A stretch of DNA of 64,000 nucleotides from Parabacteroides faecalis (lineage in GTDB: Bacteria; Bacteroidota; Bacteroidia; Bacteroidales; Tannerellaceae): the NCBI RefSeq assembly GCF_022809355.1, contig NZ_JAKZMM010000018.1, forward strand, positions 1 to 64,000. The letters are read 5' to 3'. The position numbers were made by a program, and so were the translations under genes. Below are positions 45,223 through 53,672 of this stretch, piece by piece; position 1 is the stretch's first letter, and each line of letters begins with the position of its first letter. Under the pieces are notes generated by a model. The model was not told where the DNA came from. It did not search any database and saw only the letters and a list, made by a program, of their open reading frames with translations.

Positions 45223-46398
45223 ATGCTTGATTTTAATAATACAGAAATTGCCTTTTCGGCAAAAAGTGAAGGTGAGCTGAAAAATGCTTACCTTCTGTTC
45301 AATACGATCAAATATCCCGGATTGGTTAAGTTTGCTAAATGGGGAACAATGATCGCGTTGAAGATCCACTTTCCACTGGCTTGGGCTGTAAAGCCTACAT
45401 TATATAAACAATTTGTCGGTGGAGAAACCTTGCAGGATTGTGAAAAAGCGATCAATCATCTGAAAGAATTCAATGTGATGTCAACACTTGATTTCTCGGC
45501 TGAAGGAGAACAAACCCCAGAAGGTATACAGGCAACGTTTGAAGAAACAATTCGTTCCATCGACTATGCCAAAGAAAACAAAAATCTAGCCTATGCCGTT
45601 TTCAAACCTTCTACCATTACAACAGATGAATTGCTTGCTAAAGCTTCGGAAAGACACAGTGAGCTAACAATAGAGGAAGTAAAAGCCTTTAGGGAATTTA
45701 AAGAGCGCTTCATGGCCTTATGCCAACGGGCATACGACAATGATGTACGTATCCTGGTTGATGCAGAAGATTACTGCTTCCAGGATGCCATAGATAAATT
45801 GACAGACGAAGCTATGCGCAAATTCAACAAGAAACGTGCAATTGTTTTTGCGACCCTACAAATGTACCGGCACGACCGTATGGCCTATCTGCAGAAAATC
45901 TATGCCGATGCACTTGAGAAAGATTATATTCCCGGCATAAAATTCGTACGCGGAGCTTACATGGAAGAAGAACGTGCCCGGGCAGCGACTATGGGTTATC
46001 CGGATCCTATTTGCAAAGACAAACAGGCAACAGATGAGAACTATGATGCAGGGGTACGTTTTGTTGTCGAACATATCGACCGTTTCGAATTATTCCTTGG
46101 TACTCACAACGAAGAAAGTAATTACAAATTAGCTAAATTGATAGAAGAAAAAGGATTAAAAAAGAATGATCCTCGGATATTTTTCGCTCAGCTACTAGGA
46201 ATGAGCGACAATATTTCATTCAATTTGGCTCATGAGGGATATAACGTAACCAAATATGTTCCTTATGCGCGTGTTAATGATGTTCTTCCATATCTAATCA
46301 GACGGGCCGAAGAAAATACATCTGTAGCGGGACAAACAGGACGTGAACTTCGGATGCTGAAAGCTGAAATGGAACGCAGAAAAAAGATGTCGAAATAA
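45223..46398 (+). CDS. Proline dehydrogenase
   Basis: FAD-dependent enzyme (EC 1.5.5.2) that oxidises proline to 1-pyrroline-5-carboxylate and passes electrons to the quinone pool. The 391-residue protein has the PRODH (beta/alpha)8 barrel with the family motifs VDAEDYCFQDAID (about 185), KFVRGAYMEEER (about 245) and, near the C-terminus, YARVNDVLPYLIRRAEEN, which contains the YLxRRxxEN substrate-binding signature. Second gene of the proline catabolic pair, ended by a terminator at 46447-46504. Confidence 0.93.
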   Translation: MLDFNNTEIAFSAKSEGELKNAYLLFNTIKYPGLVKFAKWGTMIALKIHFPLAWAVKPTLYKQFVGGETLQDCEKAINHLKEFNVMSTLDFSAEGEQTPEGIQATFEETIRSIDYAKENKNLAYAVFKPSTITTDELLAKASERHSELTIEEVKAFREFKERFMALCQRAYDNDVRILVDAEDYCFQDAIDKLTDEAMRKFNKKRAIVFATLQMYRHDRMAYLQKIYADALEKDYIPGIKFVRGAYMEEERARAATMGYPDPICKDKQATDENYDAGVRFVVEHIDRFELFLGTHNEESNYKLAKLIEEKGLKKNDPRIFFAQLLGMSDNISFNLAHEGYNVTKYVPYARVNDVLPYLIRRAEENTSVAGQTGRELRMLKAEMERRKKMSK

Positions 46399-46446
46399 AA
46401 AACATCACTTCTGATTAATTTATATACATTTGAATAAACAATTTCT

Positions 46447-46504
46447 AATACCGGAAACAAGTTACACCGTTGATGAAACGTAAACTTGTTCTCCGGTATT
46501 TTTA
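46447..46504 (+). terminator. Terminator of the proline catabolic operon
   Basis: AATACCGGAAACAAGTT pairs with AACTTGTTCTCCGGTATT (one mismatch) and is followed by TTTT; it lies 48 bases past the proline dehydrogenase stop. Confidence 0.85.
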
Positions 46505-46549
46505 CCTTAAAGAATGAACCACAACTAAACAACTCAGGAAAAAATATCG

Positions 46550-46557
46550 TAACTTTG
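46550..46557 (+). promoter_or_regulatory. -7 box upstream of the DUF4250 gene
   Basis: TAACTTTG at 46550-46557 followed by CACC, about 48 bases before the ATG at 46605. Confidence 0.6.
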
Positions 46558-46604
46558 CACCCCGAATAATAAGGTTATCATATTTATAATAAACGTAAAA
46601 ACAA

Positions 46605-46781
46605 ATGGAACTACCCAAAGATCCGATGATCCTATTCAGCTTCGTCAATACCAATTTAAGAGATCATTATAAATCGCTGGATGAATTATGCGATGATATG
46701 CATGTAAATAAAAAAAGTCTGGTTGAAGAGTTGGAATCTGTAGGATTCGAATACAATCCAAGTCAAAACAAATTTTGGTAA
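46605..46781 (+). CDS. DUF4250 family small protein
   Basis: A 58-residue protein (MELPKDPMILFSFVNTNLRD at the start, ending NPSQNKFW). It matches the DUF4250 pattern: an N-terminal PxDPxxLxSxxNTxLRD followed by a small helix-turn-helix-like unit (SLDELCDDMHVNKKSLVEELESVGFEY). Function is unknown; the fold suggests nucleic-acid or protein binding. It has its own promoter and is monocistronic between the proline operon and gdhA. Confidence 0.85.
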   Translation: MELPKDPMILFSFVNTNLRDHYKSLDELCDDMHVNKKSLVEELESVGFEYNPSQNKFW

Positions 46782-46864
46782 ACTTCTTATAGAACAAGTT
46801 TATCCACCAAATTGTTGTATGCTTAAAAACATAACGAATTTCTTTCAAATTGTAAGCTAAAATC

Positions 46865-46894
46865 TTGTTTATTCCAATGTGATCGCTATCTTTG
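46865..46894 (+). promoter_or_regulatory. Promoter of gdhA
   Basis: TTG (46865-46867), 19 bases, TATCTTTG (46887-46894), 33 bases before the ATG at 46928. Confidence 0.75.
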
Positions 46895-46927
46895 CAAACA
46901 TAATGTTAGACTTAAAGCGATTACAAT

Positions 46928-48262
46928 ATGAAAACAGAAGCTATTTTATCATCACTGGAAGCCAAGCACCCGGGAGAAAAAGAGTACTTGCAAGCCGTTA
47001 AAGAAGTTCTTTTATCAATAGAAGAGGTGTACAACGAGCACCCAGAGTTTGAAAAAGCTAAAATAATAGAACGTCTTGTAGAGCCGGATCGTATATTTAC
47101 ATTCCGTGTACCTTGGGTGGATGATAAAGGAGAAGTTCAGATTAACTTAGGCTATCGTGTTCAGTTCAATAATGCGATCGGCCCGTACAAAGGTGGTCTG
47201 CGTTTCCATCCATCCGTTAATTTATCAATCCTGAAATTCTTAGGATTCGAACAAACTTTCAAGAACGCGCTTACAACATTACCTATGGGTGGAGGAAAAG
47301 GTGGTTCAGACTTTGCTCCCAGAGGAAAGAGTGATGCTGAAATAATGCGTTTCTGTCAATCCTTTATATTGGAATTATGGCGTAATATAGGTCCGGATAC
47401 AGATGTTCCAGCCGGTGATATTGGAGTTGGAGGCCGTGAGATTGGTTATCTATATGGAATGTATAAGAAACTGGCTCGTGAGAATACGGGGACCTTTACT
47501 GGTAAGGGAATGGAATTCGGTGGTTCTATTTTGCGCCCAGAAGCAACAGGCTTTGGAGCTTTGTATTTCGTTCATCAAATGCTAGATGAACACGGAATCG
47601 ACATAAAAGGTAAAACAGTTGCAATCTCTGGTTTCGGAAACGTAGCTTGGGGTGCAGCCACAAAAGCAACAGAATTAGGAGCTAAAGTGGTGACTATTTC
47701 GGGTCCTGATGGCTATGTATATGATCCGGAAGGTATATCCGGTAAGAAAATAGATTACATGTTAGAACTCCGTGCTTCAGGAAACGACGTAGTTGCTCCT
47801 TATGTTGAAGAATTCCCGAACGCAACATTCTATCCTGGACGTAAGCCTTGGGAACAAAAAGTTGACATAGCATTACCTTGTGCAACTCAAAATGAATTGG
47901 ATGCTAACGACGCAAAAATGTTGATTGAAAATAATACTTTATGTGTAGCAGAAGTATCCAACATGGGATGTACAGCTGAAGCTGTTGACATGTTTATCGA
48001 ACATAAGCAGCTGTTTGCTCCAGGTAAGGCAGTTAATGCAGGAGGTGTAGCTACTTCAGGCTTGGAAATGACACAAAATGCAATGCATATTTCTTGGAGT
48101 GCAGAAGAAGTTGACGCACGTTTGCATCAAATCATGAGCAATATCCATCACCAATGTGTAGAACATGGCCGTGAAGGTGAATACATCAACTATGTGAAAG
48201 GTGCCAATATTGCCGGATTTATGAAGGTAGCTCGTGCCATGATGGCTCAAGGTATTGTATAA
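46928..48262 (+). CDS. gdhA: NADP-specific glutamate dehydrogenase
   Basis: Reductive amination of 2-oxoglutarate to glutamate (EC 1.4.1.4), the main ammonium-assimilation route in Bacteroidales. The 444-residue length is that of the hexameric NADP type. The substrate-binding segment GPYKGGLRFHPSVN (85-98) and the catalytic Lys124 in LPMGGGKGGSDF are intact, as is the nucleotide motif VAISGFGNVAWGAA (about 232-245). Own promoter and terminator. Confidence 0.96.
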   Translation: MKTEAILSSLEAKHPGEKEYLQAVKEVLLSIEEVYNEHPEFEKAKIIERLVEPDRIFTFRVPWVDDKGEVQINLGYRVQFNNAIGPYKGGLRFHPSVNLSILKFLGFEQTFKNALTTLPMGGGKGGSDFAPRGKSDAEIMRFCQSFILELWRNIGPDTDVPAGDIGVGGREIGYLYGMYKKLARENTGTFTGKGMEFGGSILRPEATGFGALYFVHQMLDEHGIDIKGKTVAISGFGNVAWGAATKATELGAKVVTISGPDGYVYDPEGISGKKIDYMLELRASGNDVVAPYVEEFPNATFYPGRKPWEQKVDIALPCATQNELDANDAKMLIENNTLCVAEVSNMGCTAEAVDMFIEHKQLFAPGKAVNAGGVATSGLEMTQNAMHISWSAEEVDARLHQIMSNIHHQCVEHGREGEYINYVKGANIAGFMKVARAMMAQGIV

Positions 48263-48298
48263 AGACAACACAGTATAACCAACAAATTATTTGAAAGA

Positions 48299-48344
48299 AT
48301 GACAGTCATTATCTGAATAACAGATACAATGACTGTCATTTTTT
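48299..48344. terminator. Bidirectional terminator, gdhA/ruvC
   Basis: AATGACAGTCATT with ATCTG pairs with CAGAT and AATGACTGTCATT, followed by TTTTTT. The right arm contains the ruvC stop codon (48336-48338), so both convergent genes end here. Confidence 0.88.
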
Positions 48345-48899
48345 ATGCACTTTATCAGGATTTTTCTTGATAAAATCTCCCCAATTGGTATATTTTTTCT
48401 CAAGGACTGGCGAACTACTCTGAAAAAAATGACATACAGCGGCAGCTAGTCCGTCTGTAGCATCCAATTGTGGTAACATATTTTCCTCTTTGATCCGCAA
48501 ATAGCTCTTTAATACTCCGGCAACCTGTTCCTTTGAAGCATTTCCATTTCCCGTAATTGCCTGCTTGATCTTTAATGGAGCGTATTCAAAGATTGGTACA
48601 TCTCGTTCCATCGCTGCCGCCATAGCTACTCCCTGAGCCCGTCCTAACTTCAGCATACTCTGTACGTTTTTCCCAAAGAAAGGAGCTTCAATAGCCAACT
48701 CATCCGGATGATACTGATCAATAAGCCCCAATACCCGCTCAAAGATTTTCTTCAAACGTAAATAGTGATCCTCATATTTATTCAACTGAAGCACACCCAT
48801 TGTTTGAAGATATGGCTTATTGTTCAAAACCAACAACACCCCATAACCCATTACAATGGTACCTGGATCTATGCCCAATATCACACGTTCCTTCACCAT
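48336..48899 (-). CDS. ruvC: Crossover junction endodeoxyribonuclease RuvC
   Basis: Dimeric resolvase that cuts Holliday junctions. The four catalytic acids are at their family positions: Asp11 (LGIDPGT), Glu71 ([10 protein letters not shown]), Asp146 and Asp149 ([10 protein letters not shown]). At 187 residues it is slightly longer than E. coli RuvC because of a basic C-terminal tail. Its start overlaps the stop of the DUF4286 gene by one base, so the two are co-translated. Confidence 0.96.
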   Translation of the reverse strand: MVKERVILGIDPGTIVMGYGVLLVLNNKPYLQTMGVLQLNKYEDHYLRLKKIFERVLGLIDQYHPDELAIEAPFFGKNVQSMLKLGRAQGVAMAAAMERDVPIFEYAPLKIKQAITGNGNASKEQVAGVLKSYLRIKEENMLPQLDATDGLAAAVCHFFQSSSPVLEKKYTNWGDFIKKNPDKVHKK

Positions 48900-49210
48900 T
48901 ACAATTCTATTTCCTCCAAAACCGTAGTAAATCCGATAACCTTAGATCCGAATTGTTGTATTAACTGACGAGAAATGGCTTGACCTTCCCGTTCTATCCA
49001 ATAGTTTAATGTATCAATATTCTTTACCCGAAACTGTACAGCAAAGCTACATCCCTCTTCCTCTTCAGAATGAGGTAAAACGCGATGTAAACAAGGAGAA
49101 TGCATAAAACCACTCTGCGTAGCCAATGGAATATAAATGGATTTCAGGAAATTCAAACACTCTGGTACAATATCTTTCTCGATATGAAAAGTGATGTTAT
49201 AAATAATCAT
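48899..49210 (-). CDS. DUF4286 family protein
   Basis: A 103-residue protein with a ferredoxin-like (dimeric alpha-beta barrel-like) pattern, starting [14 protein letters not shown] as DUF4286 members do. Function unknown. It is regularly the gene before ruvC in Bacteroidales and is translationally coupled to it here. Its upstream side is the boundary with the prophage, which must retain its promoter within 49211-49305. Confidence 0.85.
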   Translation of the reverse strand: MIIYNITFHIEKDIVPECLNFLKSIYIPLATQSGFMHSPCLHRVLPHSEEEEGCSFAVQFRVKNIDTLNYWIEREGQAISRQLIQQFGSKVIGFTTVLEEIEL

Positions 49211-49305
49211 TCCGAAAAGTAATATAAAACAGTGGAGTATATCGCTCTACATGTCAACATTAATAATCAATTAATTAAAACAAATCAGGGACTATATTAA
49301 GCACA

Positions 49306-50556
49306 TCATCGCTTATTAAATAAATTCATTGCGTCCTTTCTTGCTTGGTCCGCGATATCGATATAAGGTTTCATTGCCTTGTAATCGCTGTGTCCCGTCC
49401 ATTTCATAACAATGTCTGGGGGAATGCCAAGCATGAGCGCATTGCAGATAAATGTCCTTCTTCCGGCATGAGTCCCTATTAGTTCGTATTTGGGTTTTGT
49501 TTCCGTAATACGGTCCCCACCCTTATAATACGTATAGCTTACCGGTTTGTCGATGCCACAAAGATAAGCAACTTGTTTGATATAATCGTTCATCTTTTGG
49601 TTGGATTGCACCGGAAGGGCACGTCCTAACGGATATTCTATATCGCGATACTTATCCAGTATGGCACGCGAATAATCGTTCAGGTCGATCTGTATTGTAT
49701 CGGCTGTTTTTATGGTCGTGATCTTAATACAATCATCATACAGATTTGACTTCTTCAGATTATAAAGGTCTGAATAGCGAAGCGAGGTGAAACACTGGAA
49801 ACAGAACATATCACGTGCTGTCTCGAGATGTTTTTTCGATTCGGGAAATTCAAATCGGTACATGCGCATCAATTCTTCCCATTCCAGGAAGATGACGACT
49901 TTTTCTGGTGTTTTAAGATGCGAGCTGAAATGTTCGAAGGCATGATTATCGGTTGCTCCTATACGTACAGCATACCGCATAAACCATTTCAGCATGGAAA
50001 CCATTTTTAGGATCGTTGTATTGCGCAGATCAGAAGAACGGAGATAAGAGACAAAATCGGACATTCCGTGTTCATCCAGATCACTAAAAGTCAGGTCCGG
50101 ATTGAATGCCGACAAATGCTTCTTCATCGTATCTACTTTCTGAATCGTTGCGTGTGACCAGCCATGAAGTGATCCTTCTTCTTTCTTGAATTTCTCAATC
50201 ACATCAAAAAAGCTCATTGCATCGGGATCCTTCCCTCCGATCAATTCTTTGAATGCTTTCCGGAACTGATCCTTCGTAGGTACTTTTCGATCACGTTCGT
50301 AACGTGTGATCAGTTCATCGGCAGCCGTCTCAAACCTCCCTATTTCACGGTTAATGACAGATGCCGGTATCTTCTTTGTCCCATGCGTTGTATTATTCTT
50401 CACGCGTTGCGTATCAGGGTTCCATTTACTTATTTCCACACGATATCCCACATTGAAGGCAACAATGTCTTTGCCCCACTTCACCCGGAAGCGGATCTTC
50501 GCGTCTGGCTTTCCTTTCTCCTTATCGAGAACAAATATGTGATACCACCTGATCAT
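49306..50556 (-). CDS. int: Tyrosine-type site-specific integrase
   Basis: Phage integrase of 416 residues that inserts and excises the element. Order: N-terminal arm-binding domain (about 1-95), SAM-like core-binding domain (about 110-210), catalytic domain (about 220-400). Catalytic residues visible: Arg of SLRYSDLYNL (about 258), HAGRRT (His/Arg about 363), GHSDYKAMKPY with the nucleophile Tyr (about 397). It is the outermost gene of the prophage, pointing toward the chromosome, as expected for an integrase beside attL. Confidence 0.93.
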   Translation of the reverse strand: MIRWYHIFVLDKEKGKPDAKIRFRVKWGKDIVAFNVGYRVEISKWNPDTQRVKNNTTHGTKKIPASVINREIGRFETAADELITRYERDRKVPTKDQFRKAFKELIGGKDPDAMSFFDVIEKFKKEEGSLHGWSHATIQKVDTMKKHLSAFNPDLTFSDLDEHGMSDFVSYLRSSDLRNTTILKMVSMLKWFMRYAVRIGATDNHAFEHFSSHLKTPEKVVIFLEWEELMRMYRFEFPESKKHLETARDMFCFQCFTSLRYSDLYNLKKSNLYDDCIKITTIKTADTIQIDLNDYSRAILDKYRDIEYPLGRALPVQSNQKMNDYIKQVAYLCGIDKPVSYTYYKGGDRITETKPKYELIGTHAGRRTFICNALMLGIPPDIVMKWTGHSDYKAMKPYIDIADQARKDAMNLFNKR

Positions 50557-50584
50557 ATTTACATTAGTACCTGAATAAAAAGAT

Positions 50585-50636
50585 ATAGGTATATCTCGGC
50601 GGAGATGTGCTTATATCTCGGCAGAGATATACCTAT
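50585..50636 (-). terminator. Paired hairpins between the 87-residue gene and the integrase
   Basis: ATAGGTATATCTC (50585-50597) is exactly complementary to GAGATATACCTAT (50624-50636). Inside, two direct copies of TATATCTCGGCxGAGAT each form a smaller stem-loop. It may modulate read-through from the repressor operon into the integrase gene. Confidence 0.6.
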
Positions 50637-50642
50637 GTAATT

Positions 50643-50906
50643 TCACTTGCCTATGCCGTCAATACGCTCGTTGGCGTTCCTTATCTCTTTCTCAGAATTA
50701 GAAATACGCATGTCGTGTACATCGCATGGACGGCTGTTCATGGCAGACAGACTTTTGTCTAACTTCGACAAACTGTCTTCATGTGATTTCAGCATGTGGC
50801 TTATGTCCTTCTCCCATACTGAAATCTTCCATATCACATACACTGATACGATTGTAGGTGCCAACCATGGGTAATTATCCAATATCCATTGCGTTATAGT
50901 TTCCAT
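50643..50906 (-). CDS. Small membrane-anchored coiled-coil protein
   Basis: Unrecognised 87-residue phage protein: one predicted membrane helix (about 12-30, PWLAPTIVSVYVIWKISVW) followed by a charged helical tail likely to form a coiled coil (about 33-85). It lies 17 bases after the toxin gene and before the integrase in the leftward, prophage-expressed block. Membrane proteins in this place can be superinfection-exclusion factors, but nothing in the sequence proves it. Confidence 0.6.
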   Translation of the reverse strand: METITQWILDNYPWLAPTIVSVYVIWKISVWEKDISHMLKSHEDSLSKLDKSLSAMNSRPCDVHDMRISNSEKEIRNANERIDGIGK

Positions 50907-50922
50907 TGTTCGTTTGATGTAT

Positions 50923-51354
50923 TTATTTTTTATTGAATATCAAATCCAACCCTTGGATACGATAAAAATCAAAACGAGTATCACTTGATATAAGAGGAAT
51001 ACGCTCTGTTATAGCTTGGGCTATAATAACATGATCAGACGGGTCTTTATGGCCTTGAACCTCATTTATAGACATCCCTGCATAAGTACGCATATGTTCG
51101 GGTTTTAATGGCAATATTTTCAAATAAAACTCATGTTCAATAGCATTAACCATCTCTTGAGGAGATTTCCACCGATTGGAGCATAGCCCTTTATTTCGAT
51201 AGGCTACAATCAATTCCTTAACTGATTCAATGCTAATATAAAGTACAGCATTATAATCTTCTAACAAAGCAATCACATCCCTACTCAACGAATCAACATC
51301 TGTAGCTAGATACACAAAAATATTTGTATCCAGCAAATACCTTGTTCCTTTCAT
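50923..51354 (-). CDS. PIN-domain toxin (VapC-like)
   Basis: A 143-residue PIN-fold ribonuclease. The acidic metal-binding set is complete: Asp9 (LLDTNIF), Glu47 (VKEL), Asp104 and Asp107 (GHKDPSDHVI), Asp125 (ISSDTRF). Type II toxins of this fold cut tRNA or rRNA. The start overlaps the stop of a 48-codon upstream frame (ATGA), the usual antitoxin-toxin layout. Located in the leftward lysogeny block between the repressor and the integrase. Confidence 0.88.
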   Translation of the reverse strand: MKGTRYLLDTNIFVYLATDVDSLSRDVIALLEDYNAVLYISIESVKELIVAYRNKGLCSNRWKSPQEMVNAIEHEFYLKILPLKPEHMRTYAGMSINEVQGHKDPSDHVIIAQAITERIPLISSDTRFDFYRIQGLDLIFNKK

Positions 51355-51497
51355 AATAGAAAAGCAGGATCGTTTACAATAAGACTTCCTTTCAGCTTTC
51401 TAGCAGCTTCTATGGTCTTATTTACTTTCTTCTTTACAACCGTTTTTGTGTCGCTTTTTAAAACGGTCTTTTTCGTTTTTATTTCTTTTGTTTCCAT
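51351..51497 (-). CDS. Putative antitoxin of the PIN toxin
   Basis: A 48-residue, very lysine-rich frame (METKEIKTKKTVLKSDTKTV at the start, ending AARKLKGSLIVNDPAFLL). It has a strong ribosome site, AAGGAAGG, five bases before the ATG and overlaps the toxin start by 4 bases. No recognisable AbrB or ribbon-helix-helix domain. The C-terminal segment could be the toxin-neutralising peptide. Called on position, ribosome site and overlap; family not recognised. Confidence 0.65.
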   Translation of the reverse strand: METKEIKTKKTVLKSDTKTVVKKKVNKTIEAARKLKGSLIVNDPAFLL

Positions 51498-51535
51498 ATA
51501 CCTTCCTTTTATTTGGATTCAATTGTTCCCATTGT

Positions 51536-52324
51536 TCATTTATTCTTCTGTTGCTTTACTACATTAAAAATCTGAGCAACTTCGCGCAGATCGATTTTAT
51601 AATCCTCATAAATCGGATTGAATGAGTGTACGGTAATGATACCTTTTTCAACATCGTGGTCTATAATCTGCTTCACAACGATACCTTCCGTTTTGTGTAC
51701 AATTACAAAAGCATCCCACTGGTGGATGTGTAATTTACATTTCCAATAGTCCGGATTGATTTCACGACAAAGTAAAATATCACCTTGCTCGTAGCTATGC
51801 TTCAACCCGTCATCCATACTATCACCTTTTACTTCAAAGCTGATATATCTACCTTTATATTCCTTGTCGACTATCCATGGAATCTTTGGCAGCGTTTCTA
51901 CGTATTCTTCATCAGCATAACCTGACATATACCCAGCATGGGCGTATTGGTTCACAAGAGGGACAAGCATAACGCTAGAATCGATGATCTTGCTTACGCT
52001 AGACTCCTCATTTGCATCCTTGCTATCTTTGTTCCATATTCCAACTCTTTTAACCTGCAAACCATCTGACAAATCAACAGAAAAATTTTCGTTTATCATT
52101 GTGCAAGAATCGCCTAAGAGCCATTCGTTATTAAAAATATTCCCAAACGTGTGATTCAGCCTCATTAAAAATTTTTCGGTTAAGTATTTCTTGTCTCCGG
52201 AAAATGCTTTGCTAACATTAACCCTGTTAGCAGACATTAATTCTGCAAGGTCCTTTTTTGTATGAATTTTGCCCGTACTTCTAAGATATTCATACGCTTC
52301 ATTTAATTTTTGAACACTGCACAT
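51536..52324 (-). CDS. Phage repressor with HTH and S24 (LexA/CI-like) peptidase domain
   Basis: A 262-residue CI-type repressor. The N-terminal HTH spans about residues 22-58 (TKKDLAELMSANRVNVSKAFSG). The C-terminal S24 domain has the cleavage pair Ala130-Gly131 (AHAGYMSG), nucleophile Ser169 (VKGDSMDDG) and probable general base Lys218 (GIVVKQI). It should hold the lysogenic state and be inactivated by RecA-stimulated self-cleavage on DNA damage. It is divergent from the plus-strand genes, and TGTAGTAT motifs lie in the promoter region next to it. Confidence 0.88.
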   Translation of the reverse strand: MCSVQKLNEAYEYLRSTGKIHTKKDLAELMSANRVNVSKAFSGDKKYLTEKFLMRLNHTFGNIFNNEWLLGDSCTMINENFSVDLSDGLQVKRVGIWNKDSKDANEESSVSKIIDSSVMLVPLVNQYAHAGYMSGYADEEYVETLPKIPWIVDKEYKGRYISFEVKGDSMDDGLKHSYEQGDILLCREINPDYWKCKLHIHQWDAFVIVHKTEGIVVKQIIDHDVEKGIITVHSFNPIYEDYKIDLREVAQIFNVVKQQKNK

Positions 52325-52345
52325 ATCCGTTAAACACTTATTATT

Positions 52346-52386
52346 ATACTACACTTAAAAAATACCAATATTTTGTAGTATATTTG
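52346..52386. promoter_or_regulatory. Divergent promoter/operator region of the repressor
   Basis: ATACTACA (52346-52353) and its complement TGTAGTAT (52374-52381) face each other 20 bases apart. The right one overlaps a -7 box TATATTTG (52379-52386). The identical string TGTAGTATATTTG recurs at 53622-53634, in front of the next rightward promoter, so it is a candidate repressor half-site. Confidence 0.55.
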
Positions 52387-52509
52387 TCATTGTAACAAGT
52401 TGCAGGTGTTACTCAGTCAAGATTCAACATTCCCGATTTTGGGATTATATATAAGTCTCGTAGTAGCTGCAACCTATTACGGGACTTTTTTATCAATACG
52501 TATAACGAA

Positions 52510-52875
52510 ATGGAAGAGATGAAGCACATATCCAAAATAGAGGTTCAAATCCTCGAGTCCGAACATTGTATTTCCCGAATTGTCTATAAAGATGGGAAGC
52601 TAAAGTATAAGGACCTATGGGATACACGAATCGAACATCCAGACTATTGCGATCCTATACACCGGTTAGAACTATTCTTAAAAAACGAAGAACCACAATG
52701 CATTAATGGAGGATGTCGCTACGCTATGTATCGTGTATATCCTAGAAAAAGCACTTTCGAAAGCATCCTTAATGACGACTCCACAAAAGGCAGAATAATA
52801 AAAGCAATTATATATTTTCTGCTGACTGGCGTATTACCAACAGCTTTAGTATGGCTTGCCTTCTTCTTATTCTAA
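52510..52875 (+). CDS. Hypothetical phage protein with C-terminal membrane helix
   Basis: Unrecognised 121-residue protein. Residues 1-95 are soluble and charged with four Cys/His-containing spots (ESEHCI, HPDYCDP, PQCINGGCRY); residues about 98-121 form one hydrophobic helix at the very C-terminus (IIYFLLTGVLPTALVWLAFF), so it may be tail-anchored. It stands alone downstream of the rightward promoter at 52379-52386, a common place for early phage genes or morons. Confidence 0.6.
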   Translation: MEEMKHISKIEVQILESEHCISRIVYKDGKLKYKDLWDTRIEHPDYCDPIHRLELFLKNEEPQCINGGCRYAMYRVYPRKSTFESILNDDSTKGRIIKAIIYFLLTGVLPTALVWLAFFLF

Positions 52876-52881
52876 AATGAC

Positions 52882-53247
52882 TTACTTACTTTCTCCCGGC
52901 TTTCTTTTCTTAATCGTTTCGTATATACGGTCGGTATGTTTTTTAGAAAACCAACTCATGATAGACAATACAACACCTATTAGCCCTAAGAAAGCGCATG
53001 AAGCTACAAAACACCCCTGTTTGAATTGAGTATCTAGCGTACATGTTAATATTGTTGTCAATAGAGTCAAGGAAGACGATAGACAAAACGAGGCTGACGC
53101 CAATTTTATTCCGCCATCATCTCCTTTCTTCAAATCGGCAAGCTCCAAGTCCGTAACCTCATAAATAACAATGCTCCCTATTGCTGCTCTTTCTATGACA
53201 GGAGGCTTATAGCCTGTGTTTCCTGATACGATTGCCTCTTCACCCAT
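52882..53247 (-). CDS. Hypothetical membrane protein with two transmembrane helices
   Basis: Unrecognised 121-residue protein: soluble N-terminal 45 residues, two hydrophobic helices (about 50-72 and 82-104, SCAFLGLIGVVLSIMSWF), and a basic tail (KKHTDRIYETIKKRK). It follows the next minus-strand gene by 7 bases and so is expressed with it, opposite to the lytic genes. A role in prophage maintenance or host protection is possible but unproven. Confidence 0.6.
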   Translation of the reverse strand: MGEEAIVSGNTGYKPPVIERAAIGSIVIYEVTDLELADLKKGDDGGIKLASASFCLSSSLTLLTTILTCTLDTQFKQGCFVASCAFLGLIGVVLSIMSWFSKKHTDRIYETIKKRKPGESK

Positions 53248-53254
53248 ACGTAAA

Positions 53255-53530
53255 TCAGATATTCTCCTTCAACCAGCGATCTACGCTTGCATCTAGATTC
53301 CATGCCGCGTCCAAGCTGGTCTTCATGATAAACATACGAAGATCTTTCCCGAAATCCCTAGAGATGTGAATTCTCACATTTTCACACATCCGTGAAAATG
53401 GTTGTTTGAGAACATATACATTTCCTACCAATTTCTTCCATTCCCCAATTGAAGACAGTACTTTTTCAAAATTCTGGATAGCCGACATGCTATTCAATTC
53501 GACGGCTATTAAAAAAACCTTGTCGTTCAT
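53255..53530 (-). CDS. Hypothetical small protein, ferredoxin-like pattern
   Basis: A 91-residue protein from ATG 53530 (MNDKVFLIAVELNSMSAIQN). The beta-alpha-beta-beta-alpha-beta spacing (KVFLIAVEL, helix, NVYVLKQ, VRIHISRDF, LRMFIMKT) resembles compact ferredoxin-like folds such as those of Cas2/VapD-size proteins, though no catalytic signature is evident and I do not assign it to them. A possible start 16 codons upstream is not favoured. First of two minus-strand genes in an otherwise rightward region. Confidence 0.55.
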   Translation of the reverse strand: MNDKVFLIAVELNSMSAIQNFEKVLSSIGEWKKLVGNVYVLKQPFSRMCENVRIHISRDFGKDLRMFIMKTSLDAAWNLDASVDRWLKENI

Positions 53531-53621
53531 ATTTATATATTTTAGTAATATACAGTACAAACTGTTAAATAACCACAATATACTATCATATAGTAGTACA
53601 GCTATTGTATTACTAATTTAA

Positions 53622-53634
53622 TGTAGTATATTTG
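53622..53634 (+). promoter_or_regulatory. Rightward early promoter with repressor-like motif
   Basis: TGTAGTATATTTG, with -7 box TATATTTG at 53627-53634, is identical to 52374-52386. ACTATCATATAGT (53582-53594) and related TAGTA repeats lie just upstream and could be further operators. Confidence 0.55.
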
Positions 53635-53672
53635 CAAAGTAATCACAATACAACAACACAAAGATATAAATT

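Noticed and set aside
53255-53530. Cas2 or VapD homologue
   Set aside because: Size and strand order are similar, but catalytic or family residues are not evident and no CRISPR locus is present.
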